Made by a program: the position numbers and the translations under genes. Source: Isochrysis galbana (taxonomy: Eukaryota > Haptophyta > Isochrysidales > Isochrysidaceae). Taken from it: DNA of 64,000 bases. This document shows, piece after piece, positions 1 through 9,870 of the stretch; positions within the stretch are counted from its first letter, which is position 1, and each line of letters opens with the position of its first letter. The stretch covers positions 5,246,407 to 5,310,406 of the forward strand of contig CM030932.1 in the NCBI GenBank assembly GCA_018136815.1, written 5' to 3'. Below the pieces are notes generated by a model that had not been told where the DNA came from, did no database searches, and saw only the letters and a list, made by a program, of their open reading frames with translations.

Positions 1-360
1 TCCTCATCGGCGAGAGCGAGCGCGTGGGCGGTCTCGACCTCCTCCATCGACTCGGCTGGCTCCTCGACATCCGCAACCCGCGCGATGGGAACAAGAAGAC
101 CTGGAGCGTCCGACGCACAGTCCTCGTTCTCCTCTTCTCCTCCCACAGGCCCGGAGTCCTCGTCGGTGGTGGTGGTGGTGGCCTCATCGGTCGGGGAAAG
201 GGCCTCCTCCTCGGCATCAGGAACGCGAACAGGCTCCGCCTCCTCCGCCGCGCCCTTGGAGCAGGAAGAGGAACGAGTCGTGCGAGCAGCGCTTGCGCTC
301 GGCGTCCAGTCGACAGGTGGCTGTGTCGAGCGAGTCGAACGAAACCAGCGAGCAGGAGCA
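1..360 (-). CDS. Acidic low-complexity coding fragment running off the window edge
   Basis: On the minus strand a frame stays open from about position 360 to the window edge. It is rich in Glu, Ala, Asp, Ser and Thr, with a run of Thr and several acidic clusters, and its composition looks more like an intrinsically disordered protein segment than random GC-rich DNA. I see no domain and no convincing start codon, so it may be an internal exon or a fragment. The plus-strand ORFs over the same bases are the mirror image of this simple sequence. No function can be assigned. Confidence 0.25.
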
Positions 361-559
361 CGAGAGGAGAGGACGGAGGACCGTACCGATGCGCGCCGAG
401 TCGCCACCATCGTGAGGAAGACGAGGGCGAGGAGAGAGCTGGAGGGTGAGCGAGGAGGGAGGAGGGAGGCAGGCAGTAGGAGCCGTCTCTCTCTGGTAGG
501 TCGATGAGAGGGGGAGGAGGGGACCCGGGGGAGGGGACCCGGGGAGGGGAGAGACCCCA

Positions 560-1208
560 AGACCGATCGGTTGTTTACGTTAGTGTTTTCATAGTATACG
601 GTAATATTTCCCCCGGTCCCAGGGGGTGCCCCCGCGGTTCCCGACCGCCTCTGCGTCCAGAGTCCCCCCGCGGAAAGAGTGAACGCACGGCGTGCACCTT
701 CCTGGAAGTTGCTATGCGCACGCACGGCGCCCCGCGGGGGGGGGGGAGCCGATGTGCATACGCACGGCGTGCACAATGATTGCAAGTAATCACACGTGCT
801 GCGCAAACGAAACATCTCGTATATGGCTACTTTACGTTAATGTGGGCCTTAGGGGAAAAAGTTTCTATGCGCACGCACGGCGCCCTCGCGAGGGGGGGAG
901 TCGATGCGCATACGCACGGCGTGCACAATGATTGCTACTTTACGTTAATGTGGGCCTTAGGGGAAAAAGTTTCTATGCGCACGCACGGCGCCCCCGCGGG
1001 GTGGCCGATGCACATCGCGCCGTGCCCATAGTTACAAGTAATCACAATCGAAAAGCGCCGACACGGCGCCCTCCGGGGGGACACGCGTCGCGGGAAGCAG
1101 GGAATGTTACGCTAGTCTACATTTAATTTTAAAATAACGCTATGTGTACAACTGTGGACATTCGATCGCTCAATTCGACTCATGTCCCACATTTGACGGA
1201 ACGACACC

Positions 1209-1210
<2 letters not shown>
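560..1210. repeat. Dispersed repeat R1, copy 1 (internal about 103-bp tandem duplication)
   Basis: The block begins with a TTTACGTTA segment, contains several copies of a GCGCACGCACGGCG core, and ends with a segment reading TTGACGGAACGACACC. Two internal units starting near 828 and 931 are almost identical, about 103 bp apart. The same order of segments recurs at 9125-9870, so this is a dispersed element about 0.65-0.75 kb long. No coding capacity is evident. Its class is unknown. Confidence 0.7.

Positions 1211-1295
<85 letters not shown>
1210..1295. repeat. (TG)n microsatellite
   Basis: About 85 bp of uninterrupted TG dinucleotide. The long His/Thr or Cys/Val reading frames over it are artefacts of the repeat. 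Confidence 0.95.
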
Positions 1296-1296
<1 letters not shown>

Positions 1297-1387
1297 TGTA
1301 GCTGTGTGGGCAAAATAAATGTGGAAGTGAGGCAATGACAATGTCCAATGTTCCCCAATATCTGCGCTAACTAACCGCTAACAACCC

Positions 1388-1425
1388 GGGCCGCGCGCGA
1401 GCGCGCGAGCGCGCGAGCGCGCGCT
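1388..1425. repeat. (GCGCGCGA)n short tandem repeat
   Basis: Four or five copies of a GC-rich 8-mer with potential for Z-DNA or cruciform structure. Nothing else is recognisable here. Confidence 0.8.
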
Positions 1426-2047
1426 GCTGCGCCACACACGCCAGCACTAGTGATGCCCGTAATCGGTTACTTTTTCCTTGCGACCAAAGGGTGTAATGTG
1501 CACATGTGGCGTACCAATATAGGAGTAATCTTGAGCTTGATTACCCTTTGAAGCGAGTAATGGCTGGAGCTGGGGTAGTGCACTACACCCAGTATTGTAG
1601 GTCTGGCTTGGGCCCCTCCTTTACCCGCAACAGGTACTTAGTTTTGTGCCTTGGGTATTAGCACGGTCATGTGTGTCGTGGCTTGGCATGTTGGTGCATG
1701 GTGCATGGCTAGTGGCAGTAGCGGCACCGAATATTCAGTTATTTTATTATTAGAATTATTATTATTATTACGGTACGCATCACTCGGAACGCATCACTCG
1801 GACGTGCGCCATGCGTGAGCAGGAACGGATATTATGGCGCACGCGGAGTGAGGCAACAGGCGTAAGCCAGGTGTGGGAAGCAGCAGCTGCGTGAGCTTGC
1901 ACATTCCATGCAAATGCACGATCGCCTCTCTACCGAGGATGAACTCCACCAAGTTCGAATGAATCAACAGGCCGTGCTTTGCTGGCGACCGGCGCACGGC
2001 GAAGCAAGACTTCATGGCGTGGTGACTAGTCGATGAGGATGACCAAA
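1426..2047. other. Intergenic, no gene seen
   Basis: About 620 bp of mixed sequence with a short ATT microsatellite near 1741-1770. I find no open frame with coding character, no RNA gene and no match to the other repeats of the window. It lies 3' of the minus-strand membrane-protein gene and may hold its 3' UTR. Confidence 0.5.
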
Positions 2048-2996
2048 TCACACGTGAGATATGGACGTACGATCCACCTGGCTTGAAGCATTGGTCGGGT
2101 ATGACCTGCCCCACCTCGGTGCCCTTCCGTCATCCGTGTAGGCATCGACCGTTCGTTTGCCATGGCGAGTGGACGAGAGGGCCATGCCCCGTTTGGCCAC
2201 GAACGATCTGATGTGCCTATGCATGGTCCTTGGCGGTTGTTCTGTCGGCGACATCAGGTGCTTCTGTAGCTCGAGCTTGCTCAGGAGCATAGCAAGGAAA
2301 GAACATCTTTGCATCAACGCGAACTCTAAGAAAATGAACATTGTGTAAAGGATCATGTCAACAACAATCGTGGTTTGATCGATGAGTCCTTCGAGCCGGC
2401 CAGACTCAAAGACCATGACCAAGCGGGCAACTGCATTCCGAAAAGTGGGGAGCAATCTAGTGGGCTCACAAGGCAGCACTTGCTGCATGCTACATAACTG
2501 TTGGAGCATCTAGCCCGGATCTCAACCTCGTAGCTGTGCCCGAGAAAAGCACTCCTGAAGAGCTCGCAAGGCCGTTCGGCCTCATGGGAAGCGCACCTAT
2601 AGCAGCAAACAGCCACGTACAATACGTCCAGAGCATCCAGCGATACAGCATGATGGCTCCAGCTATACCTACAAAAGGAAAGGGCATTGACAGGACCAGC
2701 GGCACAAACCAGCCGATCAGCGTGAGATCATCATTCCATCGGTCGACGAATTCACTGGCCGACTGTGGAAATCCCTCCTTTGATCGCTGAAGCAGCAGCA
2801 AGAAGATGCCGCAAAGGTCGACCAGTGCTAAGACAACAATGTACCAGCCCCTCCTCGACAGCTCTGTCTGGCTAATAAGCTGCACATCCTGGTCTCTGAG
2901 GAGGGCGGGACGAACGGAGGCCTCCCTCGCGGCTGCCGCGTCTTCCTCCTCCTGCAACGCCCTTGCGATGAGCTCGTCGTCGAGCACGCTCCCCAT
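2048..2996 (-). CDS. Multi-pass membrane protein of unknown function, two exons
   Basis: Exon 1 runs from an ATG at 2996 to 2597 and exon 2 from 2430 to the stop at 2048. The 166-bp intron has GTGCGC at its donor and GCAG at its acceptor, and the join is in phase. The product is about 260 residues. The first 25 residues are acidic and Ala/Glu-rich. Three or four hydrophobic stretches follow, one soon after a SRRGWY segment, a pair around the middle of exon 1, and one in exon 2 around VVDMILYTMFIFLEF. The C-terminal 80 residues are hydrophilic and basic. I do not recognise the family, but the short acidic head with a small helical membrane domain is compatible with an endomembrane protein. The gene model rests on the clean splice and the continuing hydrophobic pattern. 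Exon 2 alone would be a weak call. Confidence 0.6.
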
Positions 2997-3149
2997 CGTA
3001 CCGCAGCCCCAGCTGCGGAGCCTCCCCCGCCTCCCCCCACCGCTGGCTCGGCGGGCAGCGGCTGCCCCTCGCCGCCCGCCCGCCCCTTTCCTCCTGCCCC
3101 CAGTACTCTTCCAGTTATAGAGTTTCACAGTGACGCCCGTTCACACGCT

Positions 3150-3370
3150 AGTCTGAGGAGCTCTGCGTTTGGGATCATTTTCATTTGGTCTTGATCGTTG
3201 GTTGTATCGGGTCTAGCTCAATCACTTCTATCCTTTTCTTTGGTTGTTTGCCAAGCCCCGCTTTGGCCGCTCTGCCAGAGTTAGCCTTATATGCGAAGAG
3301 GTGGGCTCTACTCAGATGTGCGAAACGTTCTATCGTGCGTATCAGCCCCCTGAGTAACCCCAAACCCCGA
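3150..3370 (-). mobile_element. LINE family A remnant (C-terminal coding fragment)
   Basis: The frame at 3181-3363 on the minus strand reads a degraded version of the family A LINE C-terminus: an IRTIERF segment, then AGLGKQPKKRIEVIELDP, which matches AGMGRQPKKRI in the better copies at 5.1, 46.0, 48.2 and 57.7 kb. The rest of the element is missing. It is an old, truncated copy. Confidence 0.8.
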
Positions 3371-3420
3371 ATCTTCCGAGTAACCCTTTCAAGTCTACGA
3401 GTCCCTACAAGTCTAAGACC

Positions 3421-3640
3421 AGCGGTATCTGCTCGCCGCGCCCTTTTCTACGCTCTCCGTCTCTCTAATTCGCGTTCCGCGCCCGTTTCCCGTCCATTTC
3501 AAATGCCCGTCATTGGCGGCCTTCCCCGTTCTCCCGATGAGCCCGTTCCGGGCTCCCCGGATGAACGCCGTGCGCCGCGCTAGGCGCCGGTGCGCCCTCG
3601 CGACTCATTCCCAAAGTGGAAACGAGCACTGCTCTGACAA
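3421..3640 (+). repeat. Dispersed repeat R2, copy 1
   Basis: About 210 bp, starting near GCGGTATCTGCTCGCCGCGC and ending near a GGAAACGAGC motif. The same sequence is present at 39736-39965 in the other orientation and at 61384-61605 in this orientation, with a partial hit at the window's right edge (63964-64000). The short size and several diverged copies suggest a SINE-like element or an LTR-like fragment. I could not identify RNA polymerase III boxes with confidence. Confidence 0.75.
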
Positions 3641-4660
3641 GCATTTGGACTGAGCTATTTGGACGACGTGTATATATCACAAGGAGGCCGCAGCGCGGCC
3701 CCCTGTGGCTTGATTGAGGATGAGACCGCGGCGCGGCGCGCCGCGCATCCTGTTACTTCATGACAAGTTAAAAGATACCAAAGAGGGCCACTGAACGCAC
3801 AGGGCACACCAACAGTATCGCTCCACAAATCAAACGCACACACGGGGGGATTGCGTGGGAGACTCACACAAGCGAACAAGGAGAGAAGGGGAGAGATCAC
3901 GGCTCGACTCATGCGGCCCTCTCCACTGTCTCCACCTCCTCATCCCAATATAAGTTCTAGGGTGCACACCACGCAAAACCATCCGTGACACCCTGTCCTA
4001 AGCGGAGTACGGGGTATGACGTATGACGCTTACAAACAAACAAGCGGACAAACCCAGTCGACTCTCTCATCTCTCATTCCGCGATATATACGCCGAGGTG
4101 TTATAAAGTTATAATGGGCCGGGGGGCCAGGGCCCCCCGCGCGGTATCTGAGTGTCGAGCCCCCTCCGGTACATATCTTTTTAAGAGTAGTCGCGTAGCA
4201 GTACGGATCCAGATTTTTGCGACACTGAGATCTTGAATTCATACTCCTAGTGTGAAAATACCGATGGGGGCAAGCGAGCGGATGGTCGAGTGGACTTGGC
4301 CCGAGCCGACCGACTGGGCTAGGGGGTGGACCAATTTTGGTCGAGTCCTCAGTATGAGATTCGGGGCTTATCACTGATAAGGGTGGAGGCCTCCGATCGG
4401 ACTTGAGGAGGTCCGGTCGAGCGCTCAAGCGCCTAGCCCAAAGATGCCAAAGCTATTTTGGCCGGGTCCGTATACCTACTGCAGTAAAGCTACGATTTTT
4501 CTGAGGTTATAATGTAGCTTAGATAGATGGAGAAGGATAGGTTGGATAGACTACTGAGTAGTAGCGGAACGGAAGACACACCGTCCAAAATAGGAGTGAT
4601 CGTTGTATCTTAGAAAGGCGCATCTCTTTTTATTTGTGTAATAAAAAAAATAAAAAAAAA
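3641..4660. other. Intergenic, contains repeat R4 copy 1 (4105-4175)
   Basis: About 1 kb with no convincing gene. Near 4105-4175 lies a GGCC-rich segment followed by CGCGGTATCTGAGTGTCGAG, which recurs at 62170-62240, so it is a small dispersed repeat. The remaining open frames lack coding character. Confidence 0.5.
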
Positions 4661-4661
4661 A

Positions 4662-5960
4662 CTTCTGAAGATTCAGGGCTACACGCCTACTATCTATGGG
4701 ACTTCCCTTCGCTATCTACACCGCCCTTATCATCCCTCCCTCCACCTCTTCCCCTGCCCCCCTTCTTTCCTTTTTCTTCGGTTTCCGGGGTCCGGCCTCG
4801 GTGCGCTACCTGAGGCCTGGTTCGGAGTGTGGGGTCCGGGCAGGCCTTCTGGAATTGTTTTTGTTGTCGAGTGTGTCCGTCTGGTCGCTTTTTGTTTGCT
4901 TGGTTTATATCCAAGTTCCATTGTCTCTATCAGCGACTTTGGTAGGTGTATCGATGTTTCAATTTCCTTTGTTCCCTTGTTCTGTGGTCCCCTCGACAGC
5001 GTGTGCGATCCCCAGCTTGGATGCTAGTTCCACTAGCTCCGCGTTGGGCTTAAGACCGCCTTTGTCGTTCCTGTTGAAAACGGGTCTCAAGTCGTTCATG
5101 TCTATCCTTTTTTTAGGCTGTCTTCCCATGCCCGCTTGGGCGGTTCTCGCCGAGTCGGTTTCTTGTGCGAAGAGGAGTGCTTTACTTAGTGTGGTGTATC
5201 TCTCTATTATTCTTATTAGTATGGATTCTTCCGAGAATTTGATGCCGTCGTAGTGTATCCTATAGAAGTCTGTGAGTATATATCTCCACGCTAATAGGTA
5301 TAGTACGTATATCGCTTTCGGGGCGTCTCCTTTTGGGTAGATGAATAGGTTGTCTACAATGGTTTCTTCCCTGCTCCTTTCTAATCCTGGTGTGAACCGT
5401 GCAATTTTATTCAGTTCGCCTAGGATGTTGGTTATCCCGGGGCATTCGCCTAGGTGTGTCGAGGACTCATCCGTTTCCCCACAAATGCGGCACGTGTCGG
5501 CTCTGTCTGGAAAGCGGTTGTACGTGCCCACTCGCCTGTGTGTAATATGTTTGAAGTGTAGATGCATGTCCCTCGCCGTTACCATTGGCGTGGTGTATAT
5601 TCGCGCCAGGTGCGCCCATGTATCCCCTGGTATTTGGAGTTTTTCCTCCCATTTGGCCGGCCCCGTGAGGCGTTTGCGTTTGCGGTCTTTGCGCTGAAGT
5701 GCCTCGGCTAGATGTTCTACCCCGGTGCCGTCTAGCGGCGTTTTGCCGTCTAGCGTGTATTCATCCGCTAGCGGGTATTCTAGCCTTTTGTTGGTTTTGT
5801 ATCCTTCCCGCGGGTGTGGTTTGGATGGGTTGGATGGGCTCTGAGAGGGCTTTCTGACGAGCCGCCTCGGGCGGCGTGGGGCGTCCCAGGTGGGGCGCGG
5901 TGGCGAGGGTCGCCTGGGGCTCGGGAGCGGTCGCGGCACGCTCCATGGTTCAAACTATAA
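4662..5960 (-). mobile_element. LINE family A copy with short 5' leader joined directly to the C-terminal half
   Basis: Read on the minus strand, the copy starts near 5960 with a palindromic leader (AAACTAT-TGTT-ATAGTTT) and an ATG-GAG-CGT-GCC start. About 110 bp of N-terminal sequence is followed at once by the GYKTNKRLEYPLADEYTL region that lies deep in the C-terminal half of other copies. The endonuclease and reverse transcriptase regions are therefore absent. The 3' end (4662-4690) carries the family's fixed terminus, TAGCCCTGAATCTTCAGAAG, followed by a T run on the coding strand. I could not find a target-site duplication. This looks like an internally deleted, non-autonomous derivative. 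Confidence 0.8.
4959..5939 (-). CDS. LINE family A C-terminal ORF with Cys/His zinc-knuckle
   Basis: An open frame of about 326 codons covers the C-terminal domain of the family A LINE. After a proline-rich start in a shifted frame, the conserved part begins at GYKTNKRLEYPLADEYTL. It contains HLHFKHITHRRVGTYNRFPD, then a CRICG-x7-STHLGECPG zinc-knuckle (Cys-x2-Cys...His-x4-Cys), which resembles the zf-RVT type domain found after the reverse transcriptase in many non-LTR elements. It ends with RTAQAGMGRQPKKRIDM and an acidic or mixed tail. The domain probably binds the element's RNA or DNA. Because the catalytic part is deleted, this copy could move only in trans. There is no ATG close to the conserved part, and the N-terminal residues come from the leader read in another frame. 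Confidence 0.75.
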   Translation of the reverse strand: MPRPLPSPRRPSPPRPTWDAPRRPRRLVRKPSQSPSNPSKPHPREGYKTNKRLEYPLADEYTLDGKTPLDGTGVEHLAEALQRKDRKRKRLTGPAKWEEKLQIPGDTWAHLARIYTTPMVTARDMHLHFKHITHRRVGTYNRFPDRADTCRICGETDESSTHLGECPGITNILGELNKIARFTPGLERSREETIVDNLFIYPKGDAPKAIYVLYLLAWRYILTDFYRIHYDGIKFSEESILIRIIERYTTLSKALLFAQETDSARTAQAGMGRQPKKRIDMNDLRPVFNRNDKGGLKPNAELVELASKLGIAHAVEGTTEQGNKGN

Positions 5961-6101
5961 CAATAGTTTTCGAATATTTGACTACAATACTCAATACTCT
6001 AGAGTACTCCAGAGTACTTTCCTTCTTTCCTTTCTTTCTTTCTCTTCCTTCTTTAAAACGTTTGTAGAGTACTCTATACTCTAGGCCTCTACATGTTTAA
6101 G

Positions 6102-7462
6102 TTTGTAGAGTATAGACACCGACACAAGGAAGAGAAGTCAGAGTCTCGGAAGGAGACAAGTACGTCAGTAGATTTAACAACATTTGGATACATGCCGAGA
6201 CCGACTACCTGGGAGAGGTAGCCGATACCGGAAGCGTAGCGGAAGCAGAAGAGGTCCAACTCTACCACCCTCCCGCAAGATGGGCGGGCGGCCTCAAGGG
6301 CCCGAGGTTCATGGAATACCCCCTAGCGGACGAATACGCCATAAAGAAAGGTAAAATCGCGCTAGATGCGATCACGGTCTCGGACATCACCAAAGCCATG
6401 CTCAAGAAAACCCGGAAAAACGACCCACAAGCGGCGAAAACCGCATGGGAAAAGAGATTAAACATCACGAGCGACGAATGGAAACATGTGGCTAAACTAT
6501 ATACGCTGCCACTGCTGAAACACGTAGACAAACACATGCATTTCAAACACATTACACACAGGAGAATAGGCACGAGAAACAGATTCGCAGAAAGCCCAAC
6601 GGGAGCATGTAGATTTTGCCGCCGCCACAGAGAAGACTCGTGCCACCTAGCGTGGTGCCCCGAGACAAAAAACATATTCGAAACTATAGACGCCATCACC
6701 AACTACACGCCTAGCCCCGGAAGGCCGCACGCACAACAAATCAAAGATAGACTTTTCGCGTACCCTGGCGAGAACACCCCCGACAGCCTAAAGACGCTAT
6801 ATATACTAGCTTGGAAATATATACTCAGAGACTTCTATAGAGTCGAGTTCGAGTCGTACGAGTATCATTACATACCAGTCCTAGAAGCCACACTGGTGAG
6901 GTTTACCACCTTGGTGAGGGGTCTCGCTACACCGGGCTCGCACAGCCACATACGCACCCGCAAGGCCGCCCAAGGAAGGAAACCAAAACTCAAAAAACCG
7001 ACCGAGCACAGCGCCCCCGCGTTTATTGTGAATGAGAAAGGTAGACTACAACTGGGCGAGAGCTTCAGCCTCGTGGCACAGCAGGCGCTTGACCTTGCCG
7101 AGAGGCTCGCCTAAAGCAGCGAAACATCCCTATACAATCGGAGACAAGGACACGGGACTGACAGCAGCCATGGCACGAGCAACAATACGCGACATAGACG
7201 ACGACGCAGACCGAAAAACATCTAGGATATGCATGTCACTCAGCGGCGCAGGAGGAAGGCGTGTACGCACCGCTGAGGGCAGGCGCACTCCGCCCAACCC
7301 GTGAACCCCGCAGGACCCGGGCCCCTAAGTAGAGCACAAGGGGAGTTGCCGCAAGGCGGGAAGTGAGGGAGAGGAAGGGGTATGGGCGTGGCTACGGATA
7401 TGCGACCCATTGCCACGTGCGAGGCGAGAATATTAAAAGGTTTTTTTGTAGAGTACAGACAC
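6102..7462 (+). mobile_element. LINE family B copy, 5'-truncated, with target-site duplication
   Basis: Flanking direct repeats TTTGTAGAGTATAGACAC (6102-6119) and TTTGTAGAGTACAGACAC (7445-7462) differ by one base and bracket the copy. The element begins inside the coding region and ends with GAGAATATTAAAAGG and a T run on the coding strand. The roughly 330-bp 3' UTR contains a GGGGAGTTGCCGCAAGGCGGG segment that recurs at 40.95 kb and, inverted, at 63.3 kb. The 18-bp duplication and 5' truncation are typical of target-primed reverse transcription. The single mismatch suggests moderate age. Confidence 0.85.
6311..7114 (+). CDS. LINE family B C-terminal ORF with Cys/His zinc-knuckle
   Basis: An intact 267-codon frame from an ATG at 6311. 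It is clearly related to family A: MEYPLADEY near the start, HMHFKHITHRRIGTRNRF about 80 residues in, a CRFCRRHREDSCHLAWCP knuckle, an ILAWKYILRDFYRVEF block, and a basic GRKPKLKKP motif near the end in place of the family A GRQPKKR. Sequence divergence from family A is substantial throughout, so B is a separate subfamily. The reading frame enters from the truncated 5' side (coding-like sequence starts by 6165), so the ATG may be internal to the full-length protein. It lacks reverse transcriptase and endonuclease domains. Confidence 0.8.
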   Translation: MEYPLADEYAIKKGKIALDAITVSDITKAMLKKTRKNDPQAAKTAWEKRLNITSDEWKHVAKLYTLPLLKHVDKHMHFKHITHRRIGTRNRFAESPTGACRFCRRHREDSCHLAWCPETKNIFETIDAITNYTPSPGRPHAQQIKDRLFAYPGENTPDSLKTLYILAWKYILRDFYRVEFESYEYHYIPVLEATLVRFTTLVRGLATPGSHSHIRTRKAAQGRKPKLKKPTEHSAPAFIVNEKGRLQLGESFSLVAQQALDLAERLA

Positions 7463-7493
7463 ACTAGAAACCATGAATGGATATGTGTGAATA

Positions 7494-7496
<3 letters not shown>

Positions 7497-7541
<45 letters not shown>

Positions 7542-7580
7542 AGGAAGCCCCCCCCCCCCCCCCCCCCCTTGCCCCCCCCC
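7497..7580. repeat. (CT)n microsatellite followed by C-rich tracts
   Basis: About 40 bp of CT repeat followed by long C runs, lying just upstream of the YL1-domain gene. It could sit in the gene's promoter or 5' UTR. Reading frames through it are not meaningful. Confidence 0.9.
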
Positions 7581-7775
7581 CCCTTTTTTTCTCTCTCTCT
7601 CGCTCGCTACCTTCCCCTCACTCCTTCCCTTCCCCTCTCTCCCATCTGTCTCTCCCCTCACCCTCTCTCGCATCCCTTTCTATACCCGCCAGTGGCGAGT
7701 CTCTCCCCCCCCGCTCCCCGTCCCCTCCTCCGCCCGCGTGAGCAACGGGACTGCAGCTGGGCGAATCGGCCCGTG

Positions 7776-8810
7776 ATGAATCTCAAGGGGAAGACGCCGC
7801 GCGAAGTGCAGGCCGGAGCGAGGATCCGCGTCACGTATGAGGAGGAGCAGGATGACGGCACAATGCTGCGCGTCGTCTACGCCGGCCGCTGCACACAGTA
7901 CAGCCGGGCGGATGGCGTGCGCGTCTGGTTTGACGGGTACACCGCGGAGGAGCAAGAGTGGATCAATGATAGCGACGAGTGGGACTGGGAGGACGTCGTC
8001 CTTGCCGCGCTAAAGGGGCCTTTCAAGGCAGTGCACATCCGTTTGCGAGGTGTTCGCCAAGCACTTCCGAGGAATGCACCAGTAAACGGCGGGTTCTCCA
8101 AGGCCACGCGGTCTGGTCTGAGCAATCCGAGTGCAGATCGTAGTCCCCATCGATTCAACAAGAAGGCGCGCTTGTTGCAGGCAGGCGGCGGGGGCAGTAG
8201 CAGCTCAACACAGCCAGGGGCTAGCAAGGGGTCTCTCCAACTCCCGCAGCCCGTTGAGTACCAGCATTCGTCCGATGCTTTACGCGTGGGAACTGCCGGA
8301 AAGCACGGCTCAGGACGGCACGCTAAGCCACTTGGAAAGCTTGGAAGCCAAGAAGCCTTGTCGGCACCTCCCTCTCTGACTCCCAACGGATCGACGCCTT
8401 ATAGAAACTATGAGGAACGCAGGGCTTTGGAGGGAGATGATGGCGAGCCCATGGTGAGGGTGAGTATGACAGTTTCGGGTGTCGCCTTGCATATGCCTTC
8501 GGCTTACGCGGCGAAGATGGCCGGTATCACTCCGCGTGTGGCCCCGCCGCCTCCTCCTAGCGAGATCGACAAGTACGGGCTGTGCAAGCACTCTGGTGTG
8601 CTGGCTCGGTATTGCGATCCGCTAACCGGAGAGCGATACGGAACCATCGAAGCGCTGCGCAAGCTTCGTGAGGCGGCTCAGGCCAAGTCCGCGGCGACAG
8701 CAGTAAAGGCTGAGAACGGGGCAGCAGCGGACTGCGTGAAGGTCCAGGAGCTTGCAAAGGCTGGTGGAAATGGCATGTCTAGTTCAGCCCTCATTGCGGC
8801 AGGCTCCTAA
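7776..8810 (+). CDS. YL1 C-terminal domain protein with N-terminal Tudor/chromo-barrel-like segment; putative chromatin-remodelling subunit
   Basis: A single-exon frame of 344 codons from the first ATG after the CT/C-rich tract. The open frame extends further upstream only through that simple sequence, so 7776 is the sensible start. Residues about 12-70 (RIRVTYEEEQDDGTM, YAGRCTQYSR, VRVWFDGYTAEEQEWI, then DEWDWED) have the look of a small beta-barrel that reads modified or charged partners. The middle is Ser/Gly/Pro-rich and probably disordered. Residues about 265-305 (KYGLCKHSGVLARYCDPLTG, then ERYGTIEALRKLRE) match the pattern of the YL1_C domain, found in VPS72/YL1 of the SWR1/SRCAP complex and in INO80C/Ies6. 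Both act in H2A.Z exchange or nucleosome sliding in the nucleus. The N-terminal H2A.Z-binding region typical of YL1 is not obvious, so an INO80C-like or divergent subunit is possible. The zinc-independent C-terminal fold is my main evidence. Confidence 0.6.
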   Translation: MNLKGKTPREVQAGARIRVTYEEEQDDGTMLRVVYAGRCTQYSRADGVRVWFDGYTAEEQEWINDSDEWDWEDVVLAALKGPFKAVHIRLRGVRQALPRNAPVNGGFSKATRSGLSNPSADRSPHRFNKKARLLQAGGGGSSSSTQPGASKGSLQLPQPVEYQHSSDALRVGTAGKHGSGRHAKPLGKLGSQEALSAPPSLTPNGSTPYRNYEERRALEGDDGEPMVRVSMTVSGVALHMPSAYAAKMAGITPRVAPPPPPSEIDKYGLCKHSGVLARYCDPLTGERYGTIEALRKLREAAQAKSAATAVKAENGAAADCVKVQELAKAGGNGMSSSALIAAGS

Positions 8811-9124
8811 GTAATCCCACCCTCGCCCCCTATGTCATGCGCACCATCGATCAGCGTTGGCAGGGTTTGCAAAGGCAGTCGTGTGGATGTTGGATGACCG
8901 CGACCCTATCAATCTCACATGTGAGGATGGATTTCTAACCGTAGAATGATTGGAATCGCGGTTGTAGCCTAGTAGCCTTTTGAATGTTGTGCTTAGTCAT
9001 TCGCCTCTTGCTTCATCTGCTGTTCACAATTTTGACTATGATGGATCTGAACGAACCCATTAACTAGCCACACGATCCTTGGGCTCCTTGGGGGGAGGGA
9101 GGAGGGGCGGTGATCAAAAGACAC
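8811..9124. other. Intergenic, no feature seen
   Basis: About 310 bp downstream of the YL1-domain gene, presumably its 3' UTR and spacer. No poly(A) signal of the AATAAA type is obvious and no repeat match was found. Confidence 0.5.
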
Positions 9125-9870
9125 ATCACCTGTTTACGTTAATGTTATCATCATATACCGTAAAAGTCCCCAGGTCCCAGGGGGTGCCCCCAAGGTTCCC
9201 GCCCGTACTCCGCGCCCAGAGTTCCCCCGCGGATAGAGTGAACGCACGGCGTGCACCTTCATAGTAGGAGAAAAAGTTGTTATGCGCACGCACGGCGCCC
9301 CCGCGGGGGGGGGGGGGGGACCGATGCACATCGCGCTGTGCGCGTGCACGGCGTGCACATGGGTGATTGCATGCAACTCATCACACACGGTCCCGAGAGA
9401 AATCTCTCTTGTGGCTTGAATGTTTACGTAGTTGTACGCCTCGGGGTAAAATCGAGGAACCGCAGAGAAAAAAGTCGACATGCGCACGCACGGCGTCCCC
9501 CGCGGGGGAACCGATGCACATCGCGCCGTGCGCATGCACGGCGTGCACATGGGCGATTGCAACTCATCACACGCGCCCCGGGAGATATCTCTCTTATATT
9601 GCATGTTTATGTAATTGAAGGGAACCGCAGAGAAACCAGTCGACATGCGCACGCACGGCGTCCCCGGTGCACATGCACATGTAATTGTGATATTGCACCC
9701 AGGGACTGAATGCCAAAATTAGCCCAGCGCCCAGCCGCGAAAGCGCGCGCCGTAGGTGTTAAACATCGAGAATGGGTCATGTGTGAATATTGTTGTAAAA
9801 ATAACTATGGACATTTGATGGCTCCATTCGATTGATGTCCCATGATTGACGGAACGACGCCTGAGATTGG
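9125..9870. repeat. Dispersed repeat R1, copy 2
   Basis: This block shows the same succession of segments as 560-1210: a TTTACGTTAATG start, GGTCCCAGGGGGTGCCCC, a GAACGCACGGCGTGCACCTT segment, three or more GCGCACGCACGGCG cores, and an end with TTGACGGAACGACGCC. The internal units differ in number and spacing from copy 1. It has no coding content. Confidence 0.7.

Noticed and set aside
1112..1358. His/Thr-repeat ORFs
   Set aside because: They are translations of the TG microsatellite in the opposite strand and have no independent support.
4030..4428. 132-codon minus-strand ORF
   Set aside because: No domain, Pro/Arg-rich composition, and it overlaps dispersed repeat R4.
7539..7775. N-terminal extension of the YL1-domain protein
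   Set aside because: It is encoded by CT and C runs and reads as a Pro/Ser/Leu tract. The ATG at 7776 begins ordinary sequence.
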